Positions 26,496 to 35,929 of a stretch of DNA of 64,000 bases are shown here, piece after piece. The translations under genes and the position numbers were made by a program. How positions within the stretch are numbered: position 1 is the stretch's first letter; every line of letters begins with the position of its first letter. Below the pieces are notes generated by a model, which worked only from the letters and a program-made list of their open reading frames with translations, was not told the DNA's origin and did no database searches. Source of the stretch: M3007 sp964646615 (lineage in GTDB: Bacteria > Bacteroidota > Bacteroidia > Chitinophagales > Saprospiraceae); NCBI GenBank assembly GCA_964646615.1, contig CAZYEV010000018.1:22482-86481 (forward strand). The letters run 5' to 3'.

Positions 26496-28451
26496 CTATT
26501 TTGCCACCATCAGCATTTTGCTCAATAGGGCTACCTCGCGCCCCAGGCTCCAATTTTTGGCGTATAAGAAGTTGAGGCGTTGGCGTTCGGCATCGGTCAG
26601 GATTTCCTCCGGCGCAGTCGCCACTTTTGCCGCGTTCTCCCTTGGCAGCTTTGCTAAGGAAGCAGGCGAAAAGACCGCGGGCGGCAGAGCGGGCATTGAG
26701 CCGGATTGGGCAACAGGTGCGTAGCCCACCCAGGTTTTGCGGCCCAAGAGGACGGGTAGCCAGTTTTGGAGGAGGGCTTTTCTGTTTTTTACCCCCCAAA
26801 ACAGTACCGGACTGAACAGCAGCAGCAAAAGACAGGCGGCGATGTCGAAGGCGCGTTTGGCGCGGCGGTGTTCGGGCTGAGCCAGCCGAAAGGCCGGTGC
26901 GATGGAGTACAGCTCGCCGGGGCGGTCTTTACTGCTGCTGCCGATGATATGCGCACTGCCGGCGGGCAGGGTTTTATAGCGAATGCGAGCGCCGAGGCAT
27001 TGCATGGCGTCGAGCATATCGCGGATAGCGACGTCTTGGGTGCAGAAGATGATTTCATCGGCCTCGAAGAGTTCAACTAAGGTGGTCAGGCGATGCAGTT
27101 GATCCGGAAGCAGGGTGGTGGTCAGTTGCCAGGCAACTTCGGCGCGTTGGAGGAGTTGTTGGGCGCGCTCGCATTCGGCTGGGCTACCTACGATGAGGAT
27201 ATTTCGGCGAAGTGTCTGGCCGATGCGCCAGCTGCGGTATTCAACAAAATAAAGCAGCACGCGCAACAGCGATAGCCCGGCGGCCGTCCAAATAGCGCCT
27301 AACACCAGCACGGCCCGCGAGGGCCGAAACGCCTGATCGAGAAAGCCGTAAATGGCAGCCAGCAGCACGGCGCCTACACCGACATTGCGCAGCAGGCGAA
27401 CCAAATCGTAGCGGCGGTCATAACTGCCTCCTAACCAGAGCACGGCCAGCCACACGCTCACATACAGCGGGAAATTGAACCATAAGATAGCTGGCTGGAA
27501 GTAGTCGGGGTCTTTGTAGTAGTAATGTGCCCAGAAGTCTTTTATGGCTACGAAGCCCCCGTACATCAGGGCCGCATCCAGAATAGGTAGCCACGCGCGA
27601 TGGGCAGCCTGAGCCAACAGCGCCGCCACTGCTCGCAGGGCGATGGCAATTTGCAGCAAAAAGACCAGCAACCCTGCTCCGCCGCGCCGAAAGTGCTTGC
27701 GGGCGAAGATGATCATGGCCTCATAAAAGCGCCGCACATAGCGGAAGTCTTTCTGCGTGCTTTCGCCCTTGTAATGCAGGATGCGCGTGTGGGGAAGGTA
27801 GTAGTTTTGAAAGCCCGCCTGCTGGAGGCGATACGACAGGTCAATGTCTTCGCCGTACATGAAAAAGGCCTCATCGAGCAAACCCGCCTGCTCCAAAGCG
27901 CTGCGGCGGATGAACATAAAACACCCGGCCAACACCTCGACGGGATGCGTCTGGTCAGGGTCAAGATGGCCCAAATAATAACCGTTGAAGCGCGCACTTC
28001 GCGGGAACAAAGCCCCCAGCCCAATCATCTTGCAGAAAGAAACCCACGGTGTGGGGAAGCCGCGTTTGCTTTCAGGCAGGTATTGGCCACTGCCGTCGAG
28101 CATGCGAACGCCCAGGGCACCAGCATCGGGATGTGCGTCCATGAAAGCCAGACAATGCCGAAATGTATCCTCTTCCACCAGCGTATCGGGGTTGAGTAGC
28201 AACACATACTCGCCCCGGCTCTGGCGAATGGCCTGATTATTGGCCGCCGCAAACCCCACGTTTTCAGCGTTCGCTATAAGCTTTACCTCAGGAAAACGCC
28301 GCCGTACCAGGTCCACCGAGTCGTCCGTCGAGGCATTATCCACCACCCAGACCTCCCCTTCCACACCCGTCAAGGCGCGTTGCACCGAAAGCAGACACTG
28401 CTCCAGAAAAGCGCTGACGTTGTAACTGACAATGACCACAGACAGGCGCAT
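26496..28451 (-). CDS. GT2 glycosyltransferase fused to a degenerate sugar-phosphate transferase
   Basis: 651 residues with two parts. Residues 1-240 are a family-2 glycosyltransferase (VVIVSYNVSAF, VVDNASTDDS, LLNPDT at 86-91, GEDIDLSYRL at 200-209) like dTDP-rhamnosyl transferases of cell-surface polysaccharides. Residues 255-410 hold about six membrane segments and 414-500 a Rossmann-like part (RRNILIVGSPAECERA), as at the N-terminus of undecaprenyl-phosphate sugar transferases. From 533 the catalytic domain of that family is only recalled: RAFDIAACLLLLLFSPV, GRKTWVGYAP and, at the end, YAKNWSLGREVALL, with the catalytic middle replaced by a Pro/Ala-rich stretch. Probably only the GT2 half acts. 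No other polysaccharide gene is adjacent. Confidence 0.82.
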   Translation of the reverse strand: MRLSVVIVSYNVSAFLEQCLLSVQRALTGVEGEVWVVDNASTDDSVDLVRRRFPEVKLIANAENVGFAAANNQAIRQSRGEYVLLLNPDTLVEEDTFRHCLAFMDAHPDAGALGVRMLDGSGQYLPESKRGFPTPWVSFCKMIGLGALFPRSARFNGYYLGHLDPDQTHPVEVLAGCFMFIRRSALEQAGLLDEAFFMYGEDIDLSYRLQQAGFQNYYLPHTRILHYKGESTQKDFRYVRRFYEAMIIFARKHFRRGGAGLLVFLLQIAIALRAVAALLAQAAHRAWLPILDAALMYGGFVAIKDFWAHYYYKDPDYFQPAILWFNFPLYVSVWLAVLWLGGSYDRRYDLVRLLRNVGVGAVLLAAIYGFLDQAFRPSRAVLVLGAIWTAAGLSLLRVLLYFVEYRSWRIGQTLRRNILIVGSPAECERAQQLLQRAEVAWQLTTTLLPDQLHRLTTLVELFEADEIIFCTQDVAIRDMLDAMQCLGARIRYKTLPAGSAHIIGSSSKDRPGELYSIAPAFRLAQPEHRRAKRAFDIAACLLLLLFSPVLFWGVKNRKALLQNWLPVLLGRKTWVGYAPVAQSGSMPALPPAVFSPASLAKLPRENAAKVATAPEEILTDAERQRLNFLYAKNWSLGREVALLSKMLMVAK

Positions 28452-28583
28452 GGCGCAAAAGTGCAGCGCCTTCGGCCTTCGCCGTGTCGGCTTTCTTCAA
28501 AAGAATAGCCCACAGAGGCACAACCCACCGGCCCTCGCAGCGCCCACATCCCAAAATTTTTCCTTTTTTCTGGTGGCTTCGGC

Positions 28584-28591
28584 TACCTTTG
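28584..28591 (+). promoter_or_regulatory. -7 promoter box of the PpiD-like gene
   Basis: TACCTTTG on the plus strand; leader of about 65 nt to the ATG at 28661. Confidence 0.45.
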
Positions 28592-28660
28592 CGTCTGCTT
28601 TTTTGAAAGCGCCCTGTGTTTTCGGTTTTAAAAATTTGACTATCAACTTTTTGTGACAAA

Positions 28661-30781
28661 ATGGCCTTAATCGGAACGATTCGCAAAAACGGGTGGATTC
28701 TCATCGTGCTCATGGTGTTGGCTTTGGGCGGCTTTATCCTGATGGACATTATCAGCAACGCCCAACGCTACAGCTCTGCCGACATCAATACCATCGGCAA
28801 GGTGAAAGGCGTCGAGATCAAGCGCTCGGAATTTGATACGTACGAAAAACTCATTTACTCCAACCCACAGCCCGGTATGGGCTATCAGATTCGCCAGCAG
28901 GTATGGGACTACTTTGTAGAGCGCACGCTGCTGGAAAAAGAAGCTGAAACCTTAGGCCTCGGCGTAGGCAAAGAGGAATTGATGGACCTGCAGTTCGGGC
29001 AAAACCTCAGCCAGGTGATCCTGCAGCGCTTTGCCGGCCCCGACGGCCAGCCCAACCGCGAGCAACTGAACAACATCAAAAACGCCATTGAGTCGGGCAA
29101 TTTCACCGACCCGATGAACCGCGCCTACTGGGCCACGCAGGAAAAGGAAATCATCGCCGAACGCCTGCAAGAAAAAATTGGCGCTCTGGTTACCAAAGCC
29201 ATCTATGCACCGGCCTGGCAGGCCGAAATGGCCTACCGTGAGAGCAACCAGCGCGCCAACTTTCTGTACGTGCGCATCCCCTACGACAGGGTGCCCGATA
29301 ATGAAGTTACGCTCACGGACGACGATTTCAAGGCCTATCTAAAAGAAAACCCACGGCTCTATTACCAATTTGACGAGACGCGCACGGTGGAATACGTCGA
29401 GCTGAATGTTTACCCGACGGCAAGCGATAGCGCCGTAGCTTACGAAGCCGCCTGGAAACTGTGGGAAGGGCTGCGCGCTGCTGAAAACGACTCACTCTAC
29501 ACGGTAACCAACCGCGGCACCGTGGACAGCCGCTTCCGCAAAAAAGACGACTTGCCCGCCGCTGCTGCCGACTCGCTGACTACGGCACCCGTGGGTACCA
29601 TCGTCGGCCCGTTCTTTGACCAGGGCAAATGGGTCATTGCCAAAATCCTCAGCCGCAAACTGGTGCCCGACTCCGTGCAGGCACGCCACATCCTGCTGCG
29701 CGACGCAACGCCCGAAAACGAGAAGAAAATTGACAGCCTCATGGAGCTGTTGACCTCGAAAAAGGCCCGTTTCGACTCGCTGGCCATCGCCAACAGCGCC
29801 GACCCCGGCTCGGCAGCCAAAGGTGGCGACCTGGGCTGGTTTTCCGAAGGCGTCATGGTGCCCGAGTTCAATGCAGCCTGCTTCTACGACTCTGAAATCG
29901 GCAAATACTATAAGGTATCTACCCAGTTCGGCTGGCACCTCATCGAGGTTACGGGCAAAAAATTCCTCAACAACCAGGCAGGCGTGCGCTTAGCCACCCT
30001 CACGCAGCCCATCGAGCCGAGCAAAGAGACCCAGCAGCGCGTCAAGGACAAAGCACTGGAAATCCTTCAACAGGCCAAAACGCGCCAGGACCTGGTCGAA
30101 CTGGCTAAAAAAGAAGGCTACATGGTCATGCCCAGCCAGCCACTGAAAGCCACCGATTTTACCCTGAGCTCGTTTGGCCAGGGCGAAGAGGCGCGCGAAA
30201 TCGTCCGCTGGGCCTTCGAGCCTAAAACGAAAGTGGACGCCGTAGCGCAGGAAGTGTTCTCCTTCCGCGACCCCAACGGCGGCTACTTCGACAGCAAATA
30301 CGTGCTGGTCGCACTCAAGAGCATCACACCAGCAGGTGAACCCACGGTGGCTACCCTTAAGAACAACCCGCGCGTCGAAACGGAAGTCCGCAACCGCAAG
30401 AAGGCCGAAATCCTCAAGAATAAAATCGGCAATAAGACTGACCTGAATGCCCTGGCCGCAGAGTGGAATGTTCCTGTGGATACGGCGCAAAACATTACAA
30501 TGACCCAGGCCTTCCTGCCCGCTGCCGGTGCGGAGCCACGCCTGATAGGCGCCGTGTTCCACCTGGCTAAAGGAGGCTCCACCACCAAGCCCATTGCTGG
30601 CAACAACGGCGTCTATGTCGCTCGCCTGCTGGAAAACATTCCGGAACTGGCTGCTCCACCGGACTTAGCCATGTTCCGCCGCCAGGCCGCTTCCTCCACT
30701 GCTGCCTCACTGCGCATGAGCTGGCTCCCCCTCTGGCGCAAATACGCCGACATTGACGACTACCGCAGCAGATTTTTCTAA
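28661..30781 (+). CDS. PpiD/SurA-like peptidyl-prolyl isomerase, membrane-anchored
   Basis: Periplasmic folding factor anchored in the inner membrane, 706 residues. A single N-terminal membrane segment (WILIVLMVLALGGFILMDII) is followed by a SurA_N-like helical region (GVEIKRSEFDTYEKLI, WDYFVERTLLEKEAE). A parvulin domain follows at about residues 340-430: VQARHILLRDATPE, SADPGSAAKGGDLGWFSEG, VSTQFGWHLIEVTG. A long chaperone-like C-terminal part comes last. Parvulins turn Xaa-Pro bonds, and PpiD helps newly secreted proteins fold. The ATG at 28661 gives the normal start MALIGTIRKNGW. A terminator hairpin follows. Confidence 0.91.
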   Translation: MALIGTIRKNGWILIVLMVLALGGFILMDIISNAQRYSSADINTIGKVKGVEIKRSEFDTYEKLIYSNPQPGMGYQIRQQVWDYFVERTLLEKEAETLGLGVGKEELMDLQFGQNLSQVILQRFAGPDGQPNREQLNNIKNAIESGNFTDPMNRAYWATQEKEIIAERLQEKIGALVTKAIYAPAWQAEMAYRESNQRANFLYVRIPYDRVPDNEVTLTDDDFKAYLKENPRLYYQFDETRTVEYVELNVYPTASDSAVAYEAAWKLWEGLRAAENDSLYTVTNRGTVDSRFRKKDDLPAAAADSLTTAPVGTIVGPFFDQGKWVIAKILSRKLVPDSVQARHILLRDATPENEKKIDSLMELLTSKKARFDSLAIANSADPGSAAKGGDLGWFSEGVMVPEFNAACFYDSEIGKYYKVSTQFGWHLIEVTGKKFLNNQAGVRLATLTQPIEPSKETQQRVKDKALEILQQAKTRQDLVELAKKEGYMVMPSQPLKATDFTLSSFGQGEEAREIVRWAFEPKTKVDAVAQEVFSFRDPNGGYFDSKYVLVALKSITPAGEPTVATLKNNPRVETEVRNRKKAEILKNKIGNKTDLNALAAEWNVPVDTAQNITMTQAFLPAAGAEPRLIGAVFHLAKGGSTTKPIAGNNGVYVARLLENIPELAAPPDLAMFRRQAASSTAASLRMSWLPLWRKYADIDDYRSRFF

Positions 30782-30825
30782 CGCAACACCGAAAGCAAAA
30801 CACCCGCACTAAGGGCAACCGAATA

Positions 30826-30869
30826 GCGAGGGCACCGGGAGCATAATCTCGGCGCCCTCGCAGCTTTTT
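30826..30869 (+). terminator. Rho-independent terminator
   Basis: A 12-bp stem, GCGAGGGCACCG (30826-30837) with 30850-30861 and one mismatch, a 12-nt loop, then AGCTTTTTA. It ends the PpiD-like gene. Confidence 0.8.
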
Positions 30870-30956
30870 AGCGCTGGAAAACACACAAAACTTGGCCACT
30901 GTCCACATCTTCCGCACCTTTGAGGCTCTGACCCGTTCACTAAAACATCCCGCACA

Positions 30957-31505
30957 ATGACCTTCACCGAGCAAGATTATTTCAACTTCCAGCGCAAAGT
31001 AGAGCGCTACAAAGAAGTGCTCCAAAACACAGAGCGCTACCGTCAGTACTGGCAAACCGAACTCAAACCCGCTCTGTTGGAACACCTGCGCAAGGCCGCT
31101 GAACTGGCCCAACTGAACTGCACCGTTGAGGAACGTTCCGAAATTCAGAACCTGGAGGCCCTCGTCCTCTCGCTCGGCCACAGCCAGAGCGGCCTGGGCG
31201 AACCTTTAGGCGAAGGGGTGCATCGAGATCTCATCAAACACAACGGTTCGCTGGTCTATCAGCAGCTCTTCAACGGCAAAATCATGGTGATGGTTAACTA
31301 CCCCTACATCGAACGCTACGGCCAGCCCCAGCCACCCAAAACCTTAGCCATCTACCGACCAGAGGAAATTAAAGAGCCGTACGTCATTCGCCACTTAGAA
31401 ACCTTCATCTCCGAAATCACCTTCTGGGAAGACTACGACGACGACCGCCCCGACGAAAACCAGCGCATTGGCTTCAAACTCAACTTCGAGCGCGAGGAAG
31501 CATAG
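30957..31505 (+). CDS. Conserved-looking protein of unknown function
   Basis: 182 residues, cytoplasmic, no signal peptide or membrane segment. Charged and aromatic N-terminus (MTFTEQDYFNFQRKVERYKE), a helical stretch, then a beta-rich half with GKIMVMVNYPYIERYGQP and IYRPEEIKEPYVIRHLE, and an acidic tail (EDYDDDRPDENQ). Codon use is like the neighbours, so it is a real gene. I do not recognise the family. It stands alone between a terminator and the converging SH3 gene. Confidence 0.75.
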   Translation: MTFTEQDYFNFQRKVERYKEVLQNTERYRQYWQTELKPALLEHLRKAAELAQLNCTVEERSEIQNLEALVLSLGHSQSGLGEPLGEGVHRDLIKHNGSLVYQQLFNGKIMVMVNYPYIERYGQPQPPKTLAIYRPEEIKEPYVIRHLETFISEITFWEDYDDDRPDENQRIGFKLNFEREEA

Positions 31506-31528
31506 GGACACTTCCGGGCATGTTGGCC

Positions 31529-32062
31529 TCAGGGTTCCAGGTAGTGGCTGTGCACATAGCCCTCTACCTCAGCCCATATCCCATTCACCAATGCCCGCAC
31601 TCTCACCCGGTACCAGGGGCTGTAGGAGCGGTCGCTTACCGTTACCTGTGTTCCTCTGGGCAAAGAAGCCAACGCCTCGTAATAGGTGCCGGGGCCGGCT
31701 CTGAGGTAGAGCGCCTTTGCACTTACGCGATATACCGTCGGCACCGCTACAGCTGCCTTTGAACTTTCCCGGTAAAAATCCGACTCATACTGGCTGCTAT
31801 TACCATAAGGTGAAGTTACAGCGGGAGAGGTTTGCGATGAGCGTGCTGGAGCGGAATACCGCGTCCGGCCACTTGTTCCGCCCGCGCATACGCCACAGGA
31901 GCCGCCACTGTTGCAGTGCGCGCAATAATTGCAGGTCTTGCAGGCCGTGCAGTAAGCAGAACCCACGCAACGACCACAGCAATCGCTCTCTCGACCAAGC
32001 CCACCTGGAGTGTCGCCCAAAAAGAGCAGGCACATCAAAAGCCCGAATAAGAATGCCTTCAT
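31529..32062 (-). CDS. Secreted Cys-rich SH3-domain protein
   Basis: 177 residues. A signal peptide (KAFLFGLLMCLLFLG) is followed by a Cys cluster at about residues 28-60 (CCGRC, YCTACKTCNYCAHC, CGVC: twelve Cys in about 33 residues). A Ser/Ala-rich linker and a bacterial SH3 domain from about residue 108 come next (YRVSAKALYLRAGPGTYYEA, GYVHSHYLEP at the end). SH3b domains bind peptidoglycan or other cell-wall partners. The Cys cluster suggests metal binding or disulfides outside the cytoplasm. It converges with the preceding gene, 23 nt apart. Confidence 0.8.
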   Translation of the reverse strand: MKAFLFGLLMCLLFLGDTPGGLGRESDCCGRCVGSAYCTACKTCNYCAHCNSGGSCGVCAGGTSGRTRYSAPARSSQTSPAVTSPYGNSSQYESDFYRESSKAAVAVPTVYRVSAKALYLRAGPGTYYEALASLPRGTQVTVSDRSYSPWYRVRVRALVNGIWAEVEGYVHSHYLEP

Positions 32063-32280
32063 GGCAGCGCAAAAACTTACAGGTGCATTACAGCAGTAAA
32101 CATAAGCATTCTAGACGATCCGGGTGCTTCAGAGGGCCTTCCAATGTCCTTTGTCCGACTGCCCTTAAGCCCCTAAGGCCACTGCCTTCATCCAGATTTT
32201 TTTCTCTTTGATATAAAAAAAGCAGCCTCCGCCACAGTCGCCTTTAATCTTGCCGTCTCTTTCGTAAAGCGTCTTTTCCC

Positions 32281-33741
32281 ATGAAAAGAGTATCCTTTCA
32301 AACGGTCGCCCGATACCTCCTGCCCGCATGGGCGCTGCTGTTTTGGAATGTAGTGCTGCTGATGTCGCAGGAAGTATGGAACCTGGAGCAGTGCATTCGA
32401 CGCGCACAAGAAGCCAATTTGCTCGTTCGCCAGGCACAGACGAACGCCCGTGTGGCACTCCTGTCGGAGCGACAGGCAAAGGCCGGCCGACTACCCTCTA
32501 TCAACGCCAACTCCACACTGGGCGAGCAGTTCGGTCGCACGATTGACCCGGCCACCAACCAGTTCGTTACGTCGGGCATCACGTTCAACAGCATTGGCCT
32601 CACCGCCGGAGTGCCGCTGTTTGCCGGTGGACAGATCAACCACGGTGTCCGACAAGCCCATTGGAATGCCCAGGCCGCCAGGGCCGATGCCGAACAAACG
32701 GCCAACAACCTGGCGCTGCAAGTCGCGCAAGCTTATCTCAACGTCCTGTTGGCCGAAGAGCAACGGGAAATTGCCCGCCGACGGGTCGAACAAGCCCGCT
32801 TCCAGCTGGAAACCACCACCAAACTCATCGAAGCCGGAAGCGCCCCGGCCGCCGACCGTTTCAACGCTCAGGCCCAGCTAGCCCGCGAAGAACAGCTGGC
32901 CGTACAAGCGCAAAACAGCATCGAGCTGGCCATGCTCGCCCTCAAACAACTGCTCCAGCTGGAACCCGACTACAACTTGCGCATCGAGCGCCCGCGCATA
33001 GAACCACCCGCCGATGCCGCCCCCGAAACCCTGACCCTACCTGCTGTGTATGCCATAGCCCGAGAAACGCAGCCCGGCGTCAAGGCCGCTCATTTTCGCC
33101 TCAAAAGCGCCGAAACGGGCGTGGCGCTCGCAAAGTCGGCCTATTACCCTACCGTCACGCTCTTCGCCAGCCTCAACACCAATTACTCTTCGCAATTCCG
33201 CGACTTCGGCAACCCGCGCATCCTCGGCACCGTGCTCGGTCCGCCCGTTATCGTGCGCATCAATGAGGTGGACGTGCCTGTGCAGCAATACGTCAACATC
33301 CTCGAATTTCCGCGCCTGTCTTATTTCGACCAGCTCGAGCGAAACTTCGGCCAGGGCTTTGGGCTGCAGATCAGCGTTCCCATCTATCAGAACGGCCGCA
33401 ACCGCCTTAGCGTCGAACGCGCGCGCCTCAATGTCATTAGCGCCCAACTGCAGGAAAACCAGGCTCAGCAGCAATTGAAGAACGATATCCAGACCGCTAT
33501 CGCCAACGCCCGAGCCGGCCGCCTACAATTGGAAGCCGCGCAAAAAACCTACGAGTTCATGCAAGCAGCCTTCGCCAACACCGAACGCCGCTACCAATTG
33601 GGCGCTGCCAACCTTCTGGAATTTACCACTGCCCGAAACAACCGCGACAACGCCGAAAACGATCTGCTCATCGCCCGATACGACTACGTGTTCCGACTGA
33701 AAATCCTGGACTTCTACCTGGGCAAAGAAATCCGCCTCTGA
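32281..33741 (+). CDS. TolC-family outer-membrane efflux protein
   Basis: 486 residues. A signal peptide (LLPAWALLFWNVVLLMSQ) is followed by two OEP repeats: WNLEQCIRRAQEANLLVRQA and ALAKSAYYPTVTLFASLNTN, with long Ala/Gln/Glu-rich helices that build the periplasmic tunnel and TYEFMQAAFANTERRYQLGAANLLEF near the end. TolC proteins are the outer channel for tripartite export. The adaptor gene follows after 57 nt, in one operon. No inner-membrane pump gene is adjacent. Confidence 0.91.
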   Translation: MKRVSFQTVARYLLPAWALLFWNVVLLMSQEVWNLEQCIRRAQEANLLVRQAQTNARVALLSERQAKAGRLPSINANSTLGEQFGRTIDPATNQFVTSGITFNSIGLTAGVPLFAGGQINHGVRQAHWNAQAARADAEQTANNLALQVAQAYLNVLLAEEQREIARRRVEQARFQLETTTKLIEAGSAPAADRFNAQAQLAREEQLAVQAQNSIELAMLALKQLLQLEPDYNLRIERPRIEPPADAAPETLTLPAVYAIARETQPGVKAAHFRLKSAETGVALAKSAYYPTVTLFASLNTNYSSQFRDFGNPRILGTVLGPPVIVRINEVDVPVQQYVNILEFPRLSYFDQLERNFGQGFGLQISVPIYQNGRNRLSVERARLNVISAQLQENQAQQQLKNDIQTAIANARAGRLQLEAAQKTYEFMQAAFANTERRYQLGAANLLEFTTARNNRDNAENDLLIARYDYVFRLKILDFYLGKEIRL

Positions 33742-33798
33742 AAACGCACCCGCGCTTCTAAAAAAGAGACTACCCAAACGCCTCATTATCGCATCATT

Positions 33799-35271
33799 AT
33801 GGCTAATTTTCTGAAAAGCAAAAACAAGCGACTGCTCTATGCCCTGATAGGCATCCTGGCCGTTATCGTCATAGCCGCCGTCATTAAGGCGCGCCAGACG
33901 CCCAAAGGCGAGCCGGTTACTTTAGAAAAGGTGCAACGCCGCACCATTCGCGAAGTCGTCAGTGCCAGTGGCAAGATCTTCCCAGAAACGGAAGTCAAGA
34001 TCAGCTCCGACGTTTCGGGTGAAGTGGTCGAGCTCTTCGTGCGCGAAGGCGACTCCGTCAGGGCCGGCCAGGTTCTGGCCAAAATTCGACCCGACGAGTA
34101 CCAGAGCGCCGTAGAGCGCGGGCAGGCAGCCCTCAACAGCGCCCAGGCACAACGCCAGATATCGGCCGCCGGTGCCGAAAGCACCAGTGCACAAATTGAG
34201 CAACTGAAGGCGGAAAAAAACCGCGTCGCCGCACAGCTGGAAGCCGCTAAAAGCGCCCACCGACGCAACGAACAACTGCACCGCGAAGGCGTCATCTCAC
34301 AGCAAGATTTTGAAAACTCGCTGAGCAACCTCCGAGCCCTCGAAAGCGCTTACGCTGCAGCAGAAGCCTCTCTGAAAGCCGCCGAGAAAAACTACGCCAG
34401 TGCCCGAGAAAACATCCGCGTGGCCGAATTTGGCATCTCCAGCGCCCAGGCCACACTCAAAGAACTGCGCACCAGCCTGCAAAAGACCATCGTCGTAGCA
34501 CCGGTCAGCGGCATCGTCAGCAAACTCAACATCGAAAAGGGCGAGCGCGTCGTCGGTACCCTTCAGATGGCCGGCACCGAAATGATGCGCATTGCCAACC
34601 TCCACTCCATGGAAGTGCAGGTCGAAGTGAGCGAAAACGACATCCTTAAAGTCTCCGTCGGCGACGAGGCCGACATCGAAGTGGACGCTTACTTGGGCCG
34701 CACGTTCAAGGGCAAGGTGTCCGAAATTGCCAGCAGTGCCAGCAACGTAACCAATGCGCTGGGCGCCGCCACCGTTTCGCTCAACACCGACCAGGTAACC
34801 AACTTCATCGTCAAGGTGCGCATTGACCCGGCCTCCTACACCGACTTAGTCGCCGATGGCCGCCGCTATCCCTTCCGCCCCGGCATGTCCGCTTCCGTGG
34901 ACATTTACACCAATACAGTAGAAAATGCCCTGAGCGTGCCCATCATCGCCGTAACTGCCCGAAGCGACGAAAATGCTTCAACGGCCAACGCTCAAAAAGA
35001 AAATGAGCAGAGCGATGAAAAGCCGCAAAACCGCGCCAATACGGCTGCGACCAAAATCCGCGAAGTCGTCTTCGTAGCCGTCGGCGACACCGTCGCCATG
35101 CGCGAGGTGAAAACAGGCATTCAGGACAACGACTACATCGAAATCATCTCCGGCCTGCAAGAGGGCGAACAAGTCGTTACTGGCCCTTACAGCGCCATTG
35201 CCCGCAAGCTCAAATCGGGCAGCCGAATACGCGAAGAGAAAAAGAAGGACAAAGAGGAGCGAGAAAAGTAA
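33799..35271 (+). CDS. Periplasmic adaptor of a tripartite efflux system (MacA/HlyD family)
   Basis: 490 residues. N-terminal membrane anchor (LLYALIGILAVIVIAAVI), lipoyl half-motif SGKIFPETEVKISSDVSGEV with VREGDSVRAGQVLAKI, a long coiled-coil hairpin at about residues 98-235, second lipoyl half (VVAPVSGIVSKLNIEKGERV) and beta-barrel domain. Near residue 395-415 a low-complexity Asn/Glu/Ala insertion interrupts the last domain, before VGDTVAMREVKTGIQDNDYI. The tail is highly charged (REEKKKDKEEREK). It works with the TolC-type protein just upstream; the pump, probably a MacB-like ABC or an RND protein, must be encoded elsewhere. Confidence 0.9.
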   Translation: MANFLKSKNKRLLYALIGILAVIVIAAVIKARQTPKGEPVTLEKVQRRTIREVVSASGKIFPETEVKISSDVSGEVVELFVREGDSVRAGQVLAKIRPDEYQSAVERGQAALNSAQAQRQISAAGAESTSAQIEQLKAEKNRVAAQLEAAKSAHRRNEQLHREGVISQQDFENSLSNLRALESAYAAAEASLKAAEKNYASARENIRVAEFGISSAQATLKELRTSLQKTIVVAPVSGIVSKLNIEKGERVVGTLQMAGTEMMRIANLHSMEVQVEVSENDILKVSVGDEADIEVDAYLGRTFKGKVSEIASSASNVTNALGAATVSLNTDQVTNFIVKVRIDPASYTDLVADGRRYPFRPGMSASVDIYTNTVENALSVPIIAVTARSDENASTANAQKENEQSDEKPQNRANTAATKIREVVFVAVGDTVAMREVKTGIQDNDYIEIISGLQEGEQVVTGPYSAIARKLKSGSRIREEKKKDKEEREK

Positions 35272-35393
35272 AGGGGAGCTGAGTTTTGTCTTTGCCTTTT
35301 ATCGCCGAATGCTGCCGACTTTTGCGGCTATGAACTTTTTGTTGGCGCTGGCGTCCTGATGCGCATTTCAGTACCGCATTACTTGAGCCGTTT

Positions 35394-35909
35394 ATGGAAG
35401 AGAACCGTTCTGCCGCTTCAGATACCCCGCCGCCCGCGAATGGGCGCTCGTTGCCAGTGGTGCTCTCGTCCAACTGGACGCTGTTCTGGCGGGTCTTTTT
35501 ACCGGTATTCGGCACGGTGTTTTTGGGTGGTTTCTGGCTGCTCATGTGGCTGACACCCGCCGATGAGCTTTACCTGCGCTACTCCATCTGGTGGCTTCGG
35601 GGCATATCGTTAGGGCTGTGGCTGTTGTGGTTGCTGTACGTCCGCTGGTCGCTGTGGCCGCTCAAGCGCATAGACGCTGACGACGCCTATATCTACATAA
35701 CCAATTACTGGACAACCGTACGCTATCCCTGGACCGACGTGGAGCGCATCGAAGCGCGCCGCATCGGAGGCAAACGCGCGGCCCTGTTGCACTTGAAAGG
35801 CTCCGGGCGTTTCGGTCAAAAAATTCGATTCCTTCCCGCATCGCATTGCTTTGAGTGGCTGCAACAGCGAGGAATTGTAGCGGAAAGCCCTTCCGAAACC
35901 CTCTCTTAA
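35394..35909 (+). CDS. Small membrane protein with PH-like tail
   Basis: 171 residues. A polar N-terminus of about 27 residues, two membrane segments (VFLPVFGTVFLGGFWLLMWL and GISLGLWLLWLLYVRW) and a C-terminal domain of about 85 residues (IDADDAYIYITNYWTTVRYPW, VERIEARRIGGKRAALLHLKG) with the strand order of bacterial PH domains. Function unknown. It follows the efflux adaptor by 122 nt and converges with the YhhN gene. Confidence 0.72.
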   Translation: MEENRSAASDTPPPANGRSLPVVLSSNWTLFWRVFLPVFGTVFLGGFWLLMWLTPADELYLRYSIWWLRGISLGLWLLWLLYVRWSLWPLKRIDADDAYIYITNYWTTVRYPWTDVERIEARRIGGKRAALLHLKGSGRFGQKIRFLPASHCFEWLQQRGIVAESPSETLS

Positions 35910-35929
35910 GTCCCTCGGGGTTAACACCC

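Noticed and set aside
32163..32178. Small hairpin CCTTAAGCCCCTAAGG
   Set aside because: Stem of five pairs without a T tract; too weak to call a terminator.
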